Assembly (NCBI RefSeq): GCF_958304185.1 | Contig: NZ_OY284433.1 | Location: 1,240,001-1,304,000 of the forward strand | Reading direction: 5' to 3' | DNA length: 64,000 nucleotides | Source of the DNA: an uncultured Erythrobacter sp. | GTDB taxonomy: Bacteria > Pseudomonadota > Alphaproteobacteria > Sphingomonadales > Sphingomonadaceae | Part shown: piece by piece, positions 1-6,887 of the stretch | How the letters are laid out: each line of letters begins with the position of its first letter | Position numbering within the stretch: the first letter of the stretch is position 1 | Program-made: the position numbers and the translations under genes | The notes under the pieces: generated by a model | Seen by the model: the letters and a program-made list of their open reading frames with translations, nothing else | Database searches by the model: none | Told to the model about the DNA's origin: nothing

Positions 1-1192
1 GGCCGAGGATCATCTTGGTGATGATGTTGCGCTGAATCTCGTTCGACCCGCCATAGATCGAGGTCTTGCGCATATTGAAGTATGTCGCCGCCGCGTGCTG
101 GGCGTGGGCCGGGCCGACGGCATATTCGTTCGAGCCTGTGTCGTTGGCGATGCTGCCATAATAGGGCGCGCTGTAGGTGCCGACCGCTTCCAGCGTCAGT
201 TCGGTGAGGCGTTGCTGGATTTCGGTGCCCTTGATCTTGAGGATCGAGCTTTCCGGCCCCGGCCCCTTGCCTGCCTGCTCACCAGCGAGGGTGCGCAGCT
301 CGGTGATTTCCAGCGCGGCGAGATCAATTTCGAGCTGGCTCACCTTCTTGGCGAAGTCGAAGTCCTTGATCAGCGGCGCGCCGTCCAGCGTCTCGTTCGC
401 GGCGATTTCGCGCAGCTTTTCAACGCCGCGCTTCGAGCGAGCGACACCGGCGATCCCCGAGCGTTCATGAGCGAGCAGGAACTTGGCATAGGTCCAGCCC
501 TTGTTCTCAACCCCGACCAGGTTTTCGACCGGCACCCGCACATCGGTCAGCCAGGTTTCATTGACCTCATACCCGCCGTCGAGCAGCTTGATCGGCTTCA
601 CTTCCACGCCGGGCGTCTTCATGTCGACGAGGATGAAGCTGATGCCTTCCTGCGCCTTGGCGGTCGGATCGGTGCGGCACAGGAAGAAGCCCCAATCGGC
701 GTGCTGGGCCAGCGTGGTCCAGGTCTTCTGGCCGTTGATGATGTAGTGATCGCCGTCCCGCACCGCGGTGGTCTTGAGGCTGGCAAGGTCGGAGCCGGCG
801 CCCGGTTCCGAGTAACCCTGACACCACCACACTTCGCCGCTGCGGATGCCGGGCAGGTGGCGGGCTTTCTGTTCGGCATTGCCGAAAGTGTAGATCACCG
901 GACCGACCATCGATACGCCGAAGGGCAGCGGCATGAAGGTGTTGGCACGGGCGTTTTCTTCCGACCAGATATAGCGCTGCGTCGGGGTCCAGCCGGTGCC
1001 GCCATATTCGACGGGCCATGCCGGGACGGACCAGCCCTTGGTGCCGAGGATCTTGTGCCAGGCGACCATTTCCTCGCGGGTCATGTCTTCGCGCATGCCG
1101 AAATCGCCCAACTCCTTGGGGTGGTTTTCGGCGATGAAGGCGCGGACTTCGTCGCGGAAGGCCTGTTCTTCGGCGGTGAATTCGAGGTTCAT
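1..1192 (-). CDS. Acyl-CoA dehydrogenase family protein (C-terminus cut by window edge)
   Basis: Flavoprotein that would oxidise an acyl-CoA thioester to the 2,3-enoyl-CoA, passing electrons to ETF. Reading from the ATG at 1190-1192 gives 397 residues before the window ends. The N-terminus (MNLEFTAEEQAFRDEVRAFI) is the usual all-alpha acyl-CoA dehydrogenase domain. A middle beta domain carries the substrate/FAD-binding stretch WWCQGYSEPGAGSDL, and the C-terminal helical domain carries YGGSNEIQRNII near residue 385. The family is usually 395-410 residues, so only a few residues are missing. It most resembles the long-chain or pimeloyl-CoA type (PimC-like), but the substrate is not evident. It is separated from the sulfonate genes upstream by 538 bp and is probably an independent transcription unit. 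Family is certain; substrate unknown. Confidence 0.9.
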   Translation of the reverse strand, partial: MNLEFTAEEQAFRDEVRAFIAENHPKELGDFGMREDMTREEMVAWHKILGTKGWSVPAWPVEYGGTGWTPTQRYIWSEENARANTFMPLPFGVSMVGPVIYTFGNAEQKARHLPGIRSGEVWWCQGYSEPGAGSDLASLKTTAVRDGDHYIINGQKTWTTLAQHADWGFFLCRTDPTAKAQEGISFILVDMKTPGVEVKPIKLLDGGYEVNETWLTDVRVPVENLVGVENKGWTYAKFLLAHERSGIAGVARSKRGVEKLREIAANETLDGAPLIKDFDFAKKVSQLEIDLAALEITELRTLAGEQAGKGPGPESSILKIKGTEIQQRLTELTLEAVGTYSAPYYGSIANDTGSNEYAVGPAHAQHAAATYFNMRKTSIYGGSNEIQRNIITKMILG

Positions 1193-1360
1193 GGCGTGCT
1201 CTCTCCAGCAGATGGTCTGTGCTTTGCGATACGCTTTGTCACGCCCTGCGGACGCGGAAAAGAGGCAATTGCGCGAGGCCGCGTCGCCGTAGCGGCAAGG
1301 AGGTGGACAGATGCACCGCGCGCAGGCGACGGGGACGCGAATCGCTGGGTGCAAACCTAC

Positions 1361-1443
1361 CGTCATCCCAGCGAAAGCTGGGACCTAGGGCGGCAGGCGT
1401 TGCCCTATGAGGCCCTAGGCCCCAGCTTCCGCTGGGGTGACGG
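1361..1443. repeat. Palindromic intergenic repeat (REP-like)
   Basis: An imperfect inverted repeat of about 83 bp. The left arm reads CGTCATCCCAGCGAAAGCTGGG and the right arm ends CCCAGCTTCCGCTGGGGTGACG. Between them is an inner repeat built around CCTAGGGC and GGCCCTAGG. It would fold into one long hairpin. Intergenic palindromes starting with GTCATCCCAGC are common as dispersed elements in sphingomonad genomes (recalled, not searched). It lies upstream of the acyl-CoA dehydrogenase and could also stop transcription arriving from the sulfonate operon. Confidence 0.6.
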
Positions 1444-1678
1444 GAAAAGGGTTGCGGCGCACCAAATCGTGCGCATCGCTCAGGTTCCACCGCAGGCCAC
1501 GCGTTTCCTACACGTCTGCCGCGCGCTATCGGTCGGGCAGCTCTTTTCTATCGTTGAACCAACCCATGCCATGCGGAGGGAGCAAAAGGCCTCCCCCCCC
1601 CGCTACCCTGCAAAGTGTCAACTTCGCTTTCTCCAAGCAATATACCGGAATCTCAGCGAAAAATCGCAAAATGGGCGC

Positions 1679-1693
1679 TTGACACCCTGTCAA
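1679..1693. promoter_or_regulatory. Perfect palindrome TTGACACCCTGTCAA, possible operator
   Basis: A perfect 6-3-6 palindrome lies 38 bp beyond the stop codon of the monooxygenase gene. A further TGTCAA half site is at about 1616-1621 and TTGTCAA follows at about 1697-1703. Such palindromes are typical repressor sites. No regulator is assigned; the LacI-type repressor two genes away is one candidate. Confidence 0.3.
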
Positions 1694-1730
1694 CTTTGTC
1701 AATTTCGCGGCCGCGTTCAGGCCGTCTGCA

Positions 1731-2816
1731 TCACATCTCCAATGGCCCGTGCTGGATATGCGGCAGCACGTGGCGCGCGAACAGATCGGCTTCCTGTGCG
1801 TGGGGATAGCCCGACAGGATGAAGGCCTCGATCCCTTCGGCCTGATAGGCGCGCAGCTTGGCGAGCACCTGATCGGGCGTGCCGACAATCGCTGCGCCGC
1901 AGCCTGACCGCGCGCGGCCGATGCCGGTCCAAAGGTTTTCCTCGACAAAGCCGTCGCCGTCCGCCGCGCCGCGCAACTCCTGCTGGCGCTGGACGCCGTA
2001 GTTCTTGGCGTCGAGCGATTTCTCGCGGATCGCGCGGCCCGCCTCGTCATCGAGCTTGGAGAGCAGGCGGTCGGCATAATGGCGCGCCTCGTCCTCGGTC
2101 TCGCGCACGATCACGTGGGCGCGGTAGCCGAACTTGAGCGTGCGGCCGTAATTTGCGGCGCGCGCCTTGAGGTCGGCGATATTCTCGCGGACCTTGTCCA
2201 TCGTGTCGGGCCACATCAGGTAGACATCCGCCGCCTCGGCCGCACACTCGCGCGCCTCATGGCTGAGGCCGCCGAAATAGAACGGCGGGCATTTGCCATT
2301 GAGCGTCGTGATGCGCGGGGGATCGAGTTTGAGCTGGTAGAACTCGCCGTCAAAATCGAGATGCTCGCCGTTCAGCAGCGTCTTCACGATCTTCATGATC
2401 TCGGTGCCGCGACGGTAGCGCGGGCCGCTCTCGATCTTTTCGCCCGGCATATCGGACGAGATGATGTTGACGTTGAGCCGTCCGCCGGTGCCCGCCGCGT
2501 TCGGGCCGAGGATGCGGTCAAGCGTGGCGATCCGGCGCGCCAGCTGCGGCGGCCAGTCCTCGCCCATGCGGGTGGCCCAGAGCAGCTTGATGCGCTTGAC
2601 CTGCGTGGCGACGGCAGCGGCGAAGATCGTGGTGTCGACGCCGAGCTGATAGCCCGAGGGCAGCAGGATATTGTCAAACCCACCTTCTTCGGCGCGCATC
2701 ACGATATTGCGGCAATGCTCCCAGCTTGACGCGAGGTAGGGATCGGGGACGCCGAGGAATTCGTAATCGTCGTCACACAGCGCGGAGAACCACGCGATTT
2801 CGCATTGTTGGGTCAT
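1731..2816 (-). CDS. smoC: SsuD-family FMNH2-dependent monooxygenase, probable sulfoquinovose monooxygenase
   Basis: Predicted to use FMNH2 and O2 to cleave the C-S bond of sulfoquinovose, giving 6-oxo-glucose (6-dehydroglucose) and sulfite. The 361-residue protein is a luciferase-like TIM barrel of the alkanesulfonate monooxygenase group. PFYFGG lies near residue 178, and residues equivalent to the SsuD active site are visible: R232 and H234 in YRAHVIVRE, R303 in the GRARSGCG loop, and Y337 in SGYPH. Its start codon overlaps the aldo/keto reductase stop by one base (TGATG), so the genes are translationally coupled. The flavin reductase that must feed it is encoded at 13241-13813. The SQ assignment rests on its neighbours, above all the sulfoquinovosidase. 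On its own it could be called any SsuD-like alkanesulfonate monooxygenase. Confidence 0.82.
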   Translation of the reverse strand: MTQQCEIAWFSALCDDDYEFLGVPDPYLASSWEHCRNIVMRAEEGGFDNILLPSGYQLGVDTTIFAAAVATQVKRIKLLWATRMGEDWPPQLARRIATLDRILGPNAAGTGGRLNVNIISSDMPGEKIESGPRYRRGTEIMKIVKTLLNGEHLDFDGEFYQLKLDPPRITTLNGKCPPFYFGGLSHEARECAAEAADVYLMWPDTMDKVRENIADLKARAANYGRTLKFGYRAHVIVRETEDEARHYADRLLSKLDDEAGRAIREKSLDAKNYGVQRQQELRGAADGDGFVEENLWTGIGRARSGCGAAIVGTPDQVLAKLRAYQAEGIEAFILSGYPHAQEADLFARHVLPHIQHGPLEM

Positions 2817-3730
2817 CAGGGCAGCCTCTTTCCACGCGCGGCGACGAGCACCGCGTACCAATCCGTCCGCGTCCAGCGCACCTTGAGCGCCTCGGCGCCT
2901 TCGGCAATCCGCTCGGCATTCTGCGAGCCGATGATCGGGATGATTCCCGCCGGATGCGCCATCAGCCAGCTGTAAGCGGCCACCGTGCGCGATACGCCGT
3001 GCGCCTCGGCCACCACATCCAGCGCGGCCGCGACCGCGGTCTCGCGCGCGTTCTCCGGCGCGGTCAGCCTGCCGCCGCCCAAGGGCGACCAGGCCATCGG
3101 GGTCAGGCCCAGCATCATCGCCTGATCGAGTTCGCCATTCTCGAAGCAATCAATCCGAAGCGGGCTGATCTCGGGCTGGGTCGTGACCAGCTTGGTGCCG
3201 AGGAAATGGTTCAGCGCGGCGGTCTGGGCCATCGTGAAATTGGAGATGCCAAGACTGCGGATCTTGCCACTCGCCATCGCATCATCCAGCACCCGCGCCG
3301 TCTCCTGCGGATGGGCGAGAATATCGGGCCGGTGGATCTGCCACAGATCGACGCTGTCCACCTTGAGCCGGCGCAGCGAATCGTCGATCGCGGCGCGCAG
3401 GTAATCGGCGCTCTGGTCATAAGGCAGCGGCGGGAGGATGCCGCCCTTTGTCGCAAGCACCATCCGGTCGCGCAAGGCAGGCTCGGCTGCCAGCACCTCG
3501 CCCAGCAGCGCTTCGGCATCGCCAAAGCCTGCACTGCCATCGAAGCCATAGATGTCGGCGGTGTCGAGGAAGGTGATCCCCGCATCCAGCGCCGCGTGCA
3601 CCAGCTTGGCGGCTTCGGCCACGGTGCGGCCATTTTCGGTCAGCCGCCACATCCCCCAGGCAATGGGAGACACCTCAATGCCGCTCGCACCGAGGGCGCG
3701 TTTGGCAGGCGGAAGGGGCAGGTTACTCAT
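2816..3730 (-). CDS. smoB: Aldo/keto reductase, probable 6-oxo-glucose reductase
   Basis: NAD(P)H-dependent TIM-barrel oxidoreductase of 304 residues. The catalytic tetrad is visible: D56 and Y61 in DTADIYG, K95 in LATKGG, and H133 in QIHRPD. The sequence is close to the YdhF-type aldo/keto reductases. In the sulfo-SMO pathway such an enzyme (SmoB) reduces the aldehyde made by the monooxygenase to glucose, and the position directly upstream of the monooxygenase with a one-base overlap supports that role. Its start abuts the LacI stop with no gap (TAGATG). The assignment of family is strong; the substrate is inferred from context. Confidence 0.8.
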   Translation of the reverse strand: MSNLPLPPAKRALGASGIEVSPIAWGMWRLTENGRTVAEAAKLVHAALDAGITFLDTADIYGFDGSAGFGDAEALLGEVLAAEPALRDRMVLATKGGILPPLPYDQSADYLRAAIDDSLRRLKVDSVDLWQIHRPDILAHPQETARVLDDAMASGKIRSLGISNFTMAQTAALNHFLGTKLVTTQPEISPLRIDCFENGELDQAMMLGLTPMAWSPLGGGRLTAPENARETAVAAALDVVAEAHGVSRTVAAYSWLMAHPAGIIPIIGSQNAERIAEGAEALKVRWTRTDWYAVLVAARGKRLP

Positions 3731-4738
3731 CTAAGGGTTCCTCTTTGGCGGAGCGACCGAAGCGCGCTCGACAAGGTCATGGGGCAGGCGTTTGTGGGTG
3801 ATGTCCCCGCCTGTGATCAGGATTTGGGTGGCGGTGCGCGCCAGATCGGCCATCGGCTGGCGGATCGTGGTGAGCGGCGGCCAGACGGTGCGCGCCAGCG
3901 TGGTGTCATCGAACCCGGCGACCGACAGATCGCCCGGCACATTGATGCCGCGATCATGCGCGACCGCAAGCACACCGGCGGCCATATCGTCGTTCGAAGC
4001 GAAAATTGCGGTGGGCCGTTCGGGCTGATCGAGCAACGCCTTCGCGCCCGCCACACCGGAATCGAAGTCGAACTCGCCATCGACCACCATCTGCGGTTCG
4101 AACGGGATGCCGACCCGGTCGAGCGCGCGGCGGTATCCGAACAGGCGGTCGTCAGACGCCATATGGTTGGTGTGGCCCTTGATGAACCCGATCCGGCGAT
4201 GGCCTGCGTTGATGAGATGCGTGGTCATGTCGTCGGCAGCCTGCGCGTCGTCCATGAACACGCTGGACGTCAGCGCGTGGTTGGTCCCCGGCGAGATGCG
4301 CACGAAGGGCACGTCCATCGTCTCCAGCGCGCGCAGCACCGGGTCGCAATCGGTGACGGGGGAGGAGAGGATGATGCCATCCACATGCGTCTCGCTCACC
4401 AGCCCGCGCACCTGATCGCCGACCCGCGGATCGGCAACGTCGACCGGCTGGGCGAGCAAGCGGATGCCGTTTTCCTGGCACACCTCCCAGCAGCCCTTCT
4501 GGATCTGGAACATGTAATAGGGGCTATGATTGTCGTAGATCAGCGCAACCTGATGGGACTTCGCGCCCGACAGGATGCGCGCAGCCACCGAAGGCCGGTA
4601 GTCGAGATCGGCCATCGCCTGCTCGACCTTCTCGCGCAGCATATCGCTGACATAGGGGTGGCCGTTGAGCACGCGGCTGACGGTCTTGACCGCTACGCCT
4701 GCGCGGGCGGCGACATCCTTGATGTTGGCGCGGCTCAT
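3731..4738 (-). CDS. LacI-family transcriptional repressor of the sulfoquinovose genes
   Basis: A 335-residue regulator with the classical N-terminal LacI helix-turn-helix (residues 4-50, containing NIKDVAARAGVAVKTVSRVL and the hinge-helix AARILSG). A periplasmic-binding-protein-like effector domain follows, with dimer and ligand regions such as IFASNDDMAAG and VAGFDDT. It is embedded in the catabolic operon: its start overlaps the sulfoquinovosidase stop by four bases (ATGA) and its stop abuts the reductase. It most likely represses both divergent arms of the locus and is released by SQ or an SQ-glycoside. The effector is inferred; the family is certain. Confidence 0.88.
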   Translation of the reverse strand: MSRANIKDVAARAGVAVKTVSRVLNGHPYVSDMLREKVEQAMADLDYRPSVAARILSGAKSHQVALIYDNHSPYYMFQIQKGCWEVCQENGIRLLAQPVDVADPRVGDQVRGLVSETHVDGIILSSPVTDCDPVLRALETMDVPFVRISPGTNHALTSSVFMDDAQAADDMTTHLINAGHRRIGFIKGHTNHMASDDRLFGYRRALDRVGIPFEPQMVVDGEFDFDSGVAGAKALLDQPERPTAIFASNDDMAAGVLAVAHDRGINVPGDLSVAGFDDTTLARTVWPPLTTIRQPMADLARTATQILITGGDITHKRLPHDLVERASVAPPKRNP

Positions 4739-6723
4739 CGGGCGAGCTCCGCAAACAGGGGCGCGAAGGCGCTGGTGCGGCGGTAGAAAACCGGCGGCTC
4801 ACCGATGGGTGCCGCGATGTCGTGCCAGCCGGGGGCGAAGTCCGCACCGCTCCAGACATGCCGCCATTCGCCTTCCGGCAGATAGACCTTGCGCATCACC
4901 GCCCCTGCTTCGATCACCGGCGCCACATTCAGATCGGCACCATAAAGATACTGGTCTTGGATCGTGAACGTCTCACGGTCGAGCGGATAGTGGAGGAACA
5001 GCGCGCGCTGGGCCGGAAGGCCGGTGGCCTGCGCTTCGGCGACGAGGTGCGCGGCATATGGGGCGAGGTGCGCGTGGACGCGGCTCCAGCGCACAAAGCC
5101 CTCGATCAATTCACTGGTGGAATCGATCTGGAGATTGTCGTCGGGGCGGTTGCCTTCATGCGTGCGCATCACTGGGCTGAACGCGCCGAGTTCATACCAG
5201 CGCAGCATCAACTCAGGGGTTCGGACATTGCCGAACAGGCTGGTGTAGCCGCCGACGTCCGAATGGCTGAAGGCATTGCCCACCAGCCCCGATGACAGCG
5301 CGGCGGTGATGACCGTGCCGATGCCGTCATGGTGCGAGAAATCAACCGACTGGTCGCCCGCCCACAAGAGCGGGCAATGCGCCTGCACGCCCGTGTGACC
5401 TGCGCGCATGAACCACAAGACGTCACCCGTCCGCCCGCGCGAGGCGACGGCGCGGGCGTTGACTTCCGCCCAGCGCACCGGCCAGCGGTTGTGCTCCTGC
5501 ATCGGGTCGCCATCGTGGAGGCGCAGGTCGGTGGGGAGATATTCGCCAAAGTCCGCCATCCAGCCATCGAGCCCGAAATCGAGCATCCGTTTGCCGATCA
5601 CCTCTTCGGCGAACCATTCGGCAGCGGCGGGATTGGTGAAATCGACCACGCCCGCGTGGAACTCGCCGAAATCGACCGCGTAAGGCTCATCGCTGTCGAG
5701 GCATTTGGCGAAGTAGCCCTTGGCCGCAGCCTCGGGATAGAGCGGACCGTCGACCGCAAGGTAGGGGTTCACATAGCCGAGGAAGCGGATGCCGCGCGCT
5801 TTCAGCGCCGCGATGCGGGCGGGCAGATCGGGGTAGCGTTCCGCGTTCCACTGCCAGTCCCAGAACAACCGGCGTCCAAAGCTGGTTTCGCGGATGCCGA
5901 CCCAGTCTTCGCACCATAGGCCGCTAACCGCCACGCCTGCATCGATCAGGGCTTCGAGCCTGTCGAAACTCGCCTCGCCCTGCTTGAGGCCGACCACGGC
6001 CCCGCCCAGCGCCCATTCGGGCAGCGCCTGACGCGGGCCGAAGCGGGCGGCCAGCTGGCGAGTAAGGTCGGTGGGGGTGCCTTCGTAGAGGTCAATCGTA
6101 ACTTCGCCCGACCACACGTGGACGCGCAGCCGCCCTGCCTCGCTAGCGTCGAGTTCGACATACTCAGCATTGGCAAGGCTCAGCGCCCAGCCGCCGGAGC
6201 ATAACACCGTCGGTTCGGGATAATTGGTCGTCCAGTAGTCCCCGCCCGCGAACGAACCATCGCCGCTCGCCTGATCGGTGAGCGGCGTGCCGGGTTCGCG
6301 GCCGACCCCGGGCTCGCTGGTCCAGATCGGAAATGTGCGGCCATTCAGGGCGAGATAGCTCATCTGCTCACCCCCGCCCCACAGCACATCATCGGGGGTC
6401 AGCGCGAAGTCCAGCGTGATGCGATCATGCCCGCTAAGCGAGATCACAGTCAGCCGCGGTGCGTGGGGCGCAAGACTCAGCGACACTTTCGCGGCTCCAT
6501 CGGCACTGGAGAGCACCACCGCGCCCTCTCCCACCACTTCGCAAACGGACAGTGGCCTTGCTGCCACAGGGGTATCCGACAGGCGGAAATTGCCGCGCAC
6601 CATCGTCACCAGAGGATTGCCTGAAGCCACCGAAATTACAGAACTATGTGGCCTGTGGCGCAGGATCGGGCACCCCGCCAATCGCAGGTCAAATCCCCCA
6701 TCGCATGGCGTCATTGCCACCAT
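4735..6723 (-). CDS. GH31 sulfoquinovosidase
   Basis: Hydrolyses alpha-sulfoquinovosides such as sulfoquinovosyl-glycerol, the deacylated head of the plant and cyanobacterial sulfolipid, giving SQ and glycerol. From the ATG at 6721-6723 the product has 662 residues; a second ATG nine bases later is possible and neither has a strong ribosome site. The nucleophile is D391 in WMADFGEYLPTDL and the acid/base is D457 in LWAGDQSVDFS. The residues that bind the sulfonate in E. coli YihQ (R301, W304, Y508) are matched by R285 and W288 in SFGRRLFWDW and by Y493 in HSDVGGYTS. The spacing between acid/base and the last tyrosine is 36 residues in both. Ordinary GH31 alpha-glucosidases lack this set. No signal peptide is evident, so it should act in the cytoplasm. 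It heads the minus-strand operon. Confidence 0.9.
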   Translation of the reverse strand: MVAMTPCDGGFDLRLAGCPILRHRPHSSVISVASGNPLVTMVRGNFRLSDTPVAARPLSVCEVVGEGAVVLSSADGAAKVSLSLAPHAPRLTVISLSGHDRITLDFALTPDDVLWGGGEQMSYLALNGRTFPIWTSEPGVGREPGTPLTDQASGDGSFAGGDYWTTNYPEPTVLCSGGWALSLANAEYVELDASEAGRLRVHVWSGEVTIDLYEGTPTDLTRQLAARFGPRQALPEWALGGAVVGLKQGEASFDRLEALIDAGVAVSGLWCEDWVGIRETSFGRRLFWDWQWNAERYPDLPARIAALKARGIRFLGYVNPYLAVDGPLYPEAAAKGYFAKCLDSDEPYAVDFGEFHAGVVDFTNPAAAEWFAEEVIGKRMLDFGLDGWMADFGEYLPTDLRLHDGDPMQEHNRWPVRWAEVNARAVASRGRTGDVLWFMRAGHTGVQAHCPLLWAGDQSVDFSHHDGIGTVITAALSSGLVGNAFSHSDVGGYTSLFGNVRTPELMLRWYELGAFSPVMRTHEGNRPDDNLQIDSTSELIEGFVRWSRVHAHLAPYAAHLVAEAQATGLPAQRALFLHYPLDRETFTIQDQYLYGADLNVAPVIEAGAVMRKVYLPEGEWRHVWSGADFAPGWHDIAAPIGEPPVFYRRTSAFAPLFAELAR

Positions 6724-6826
6724 TTTTGTCCCAGGTTTCCTCACCGGGCTATCCCTTGGCCCGTTGTGACACCGCTTGACAGATCGCGGCGGAAAGCGCA
6801 ACCCGAGCACCGAAAGATCGACCGCA

Positions 6827-6852
6827 CGGGCGATGGTCTTTGCTATCGCCCG
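6827..6852. promoter_or_regulatory. Inverted repeat in the leader of the TonB receptor gene
   Basis: CGGGCGAT and ATCGCCCG form a perfect 8-bp stem around a ten-base loop, ending 35 bp before the receptor start codon in the divergent intergenic region. No T run follows, so it is not a standard terminator. It could be an RNA hairpin or a repressor site. A TTGACA sequence at 6776-6781 is a possible -35 box, but no good -10 was seen at the usual distance. Confidence 0.3.
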
Positions 6853-6887
6853 AAAGACCCGATCACGATGCAGGGGAGAGAAATACG

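Larger units (their letters stand above)
1193..1730. other. Gene-free spacer between acyl-CoA dehydrogenase and the SQ monooxygenase
   Basis: No convincing gene in this 538-bp stretch. It holds the REP-like palindrome, a run of nine C residues near 1595-1603 and an operator-like palindrome at 1679-1693. The open frame that crosses it on the plus strand is antisense to both neighbours and has no family resemblance. The promoter of the acyl-CoA dehydrogenase should lie here, but no clear -35/-10 pair was seen. Confidence 0.5.

Noticed and set aside
95..1822. A plus-strand open frame of 575 codons
   Set aside because: Antisense to the acyl-CoA dehydrogenase and running through the REP-like repeat; no ribosome site.
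2726..4786. A plus-strand open frame of nearly 690 codons
   Set aside because: Antisense to the aldo/keto reductase and LacI genes; arginine- and histidine-rich product without family pattern.
4735..6723. Reading the GH31 gene as an ordinary alpha-glucosidase
   Set aside because: The SFGRRLFWDW and HSDVGGYTS segments and their spacing match the sulfonate-binding residues of sulfoquinovosidases, and the neighbours are a sulfonate monooxygenase and its reductase partners.
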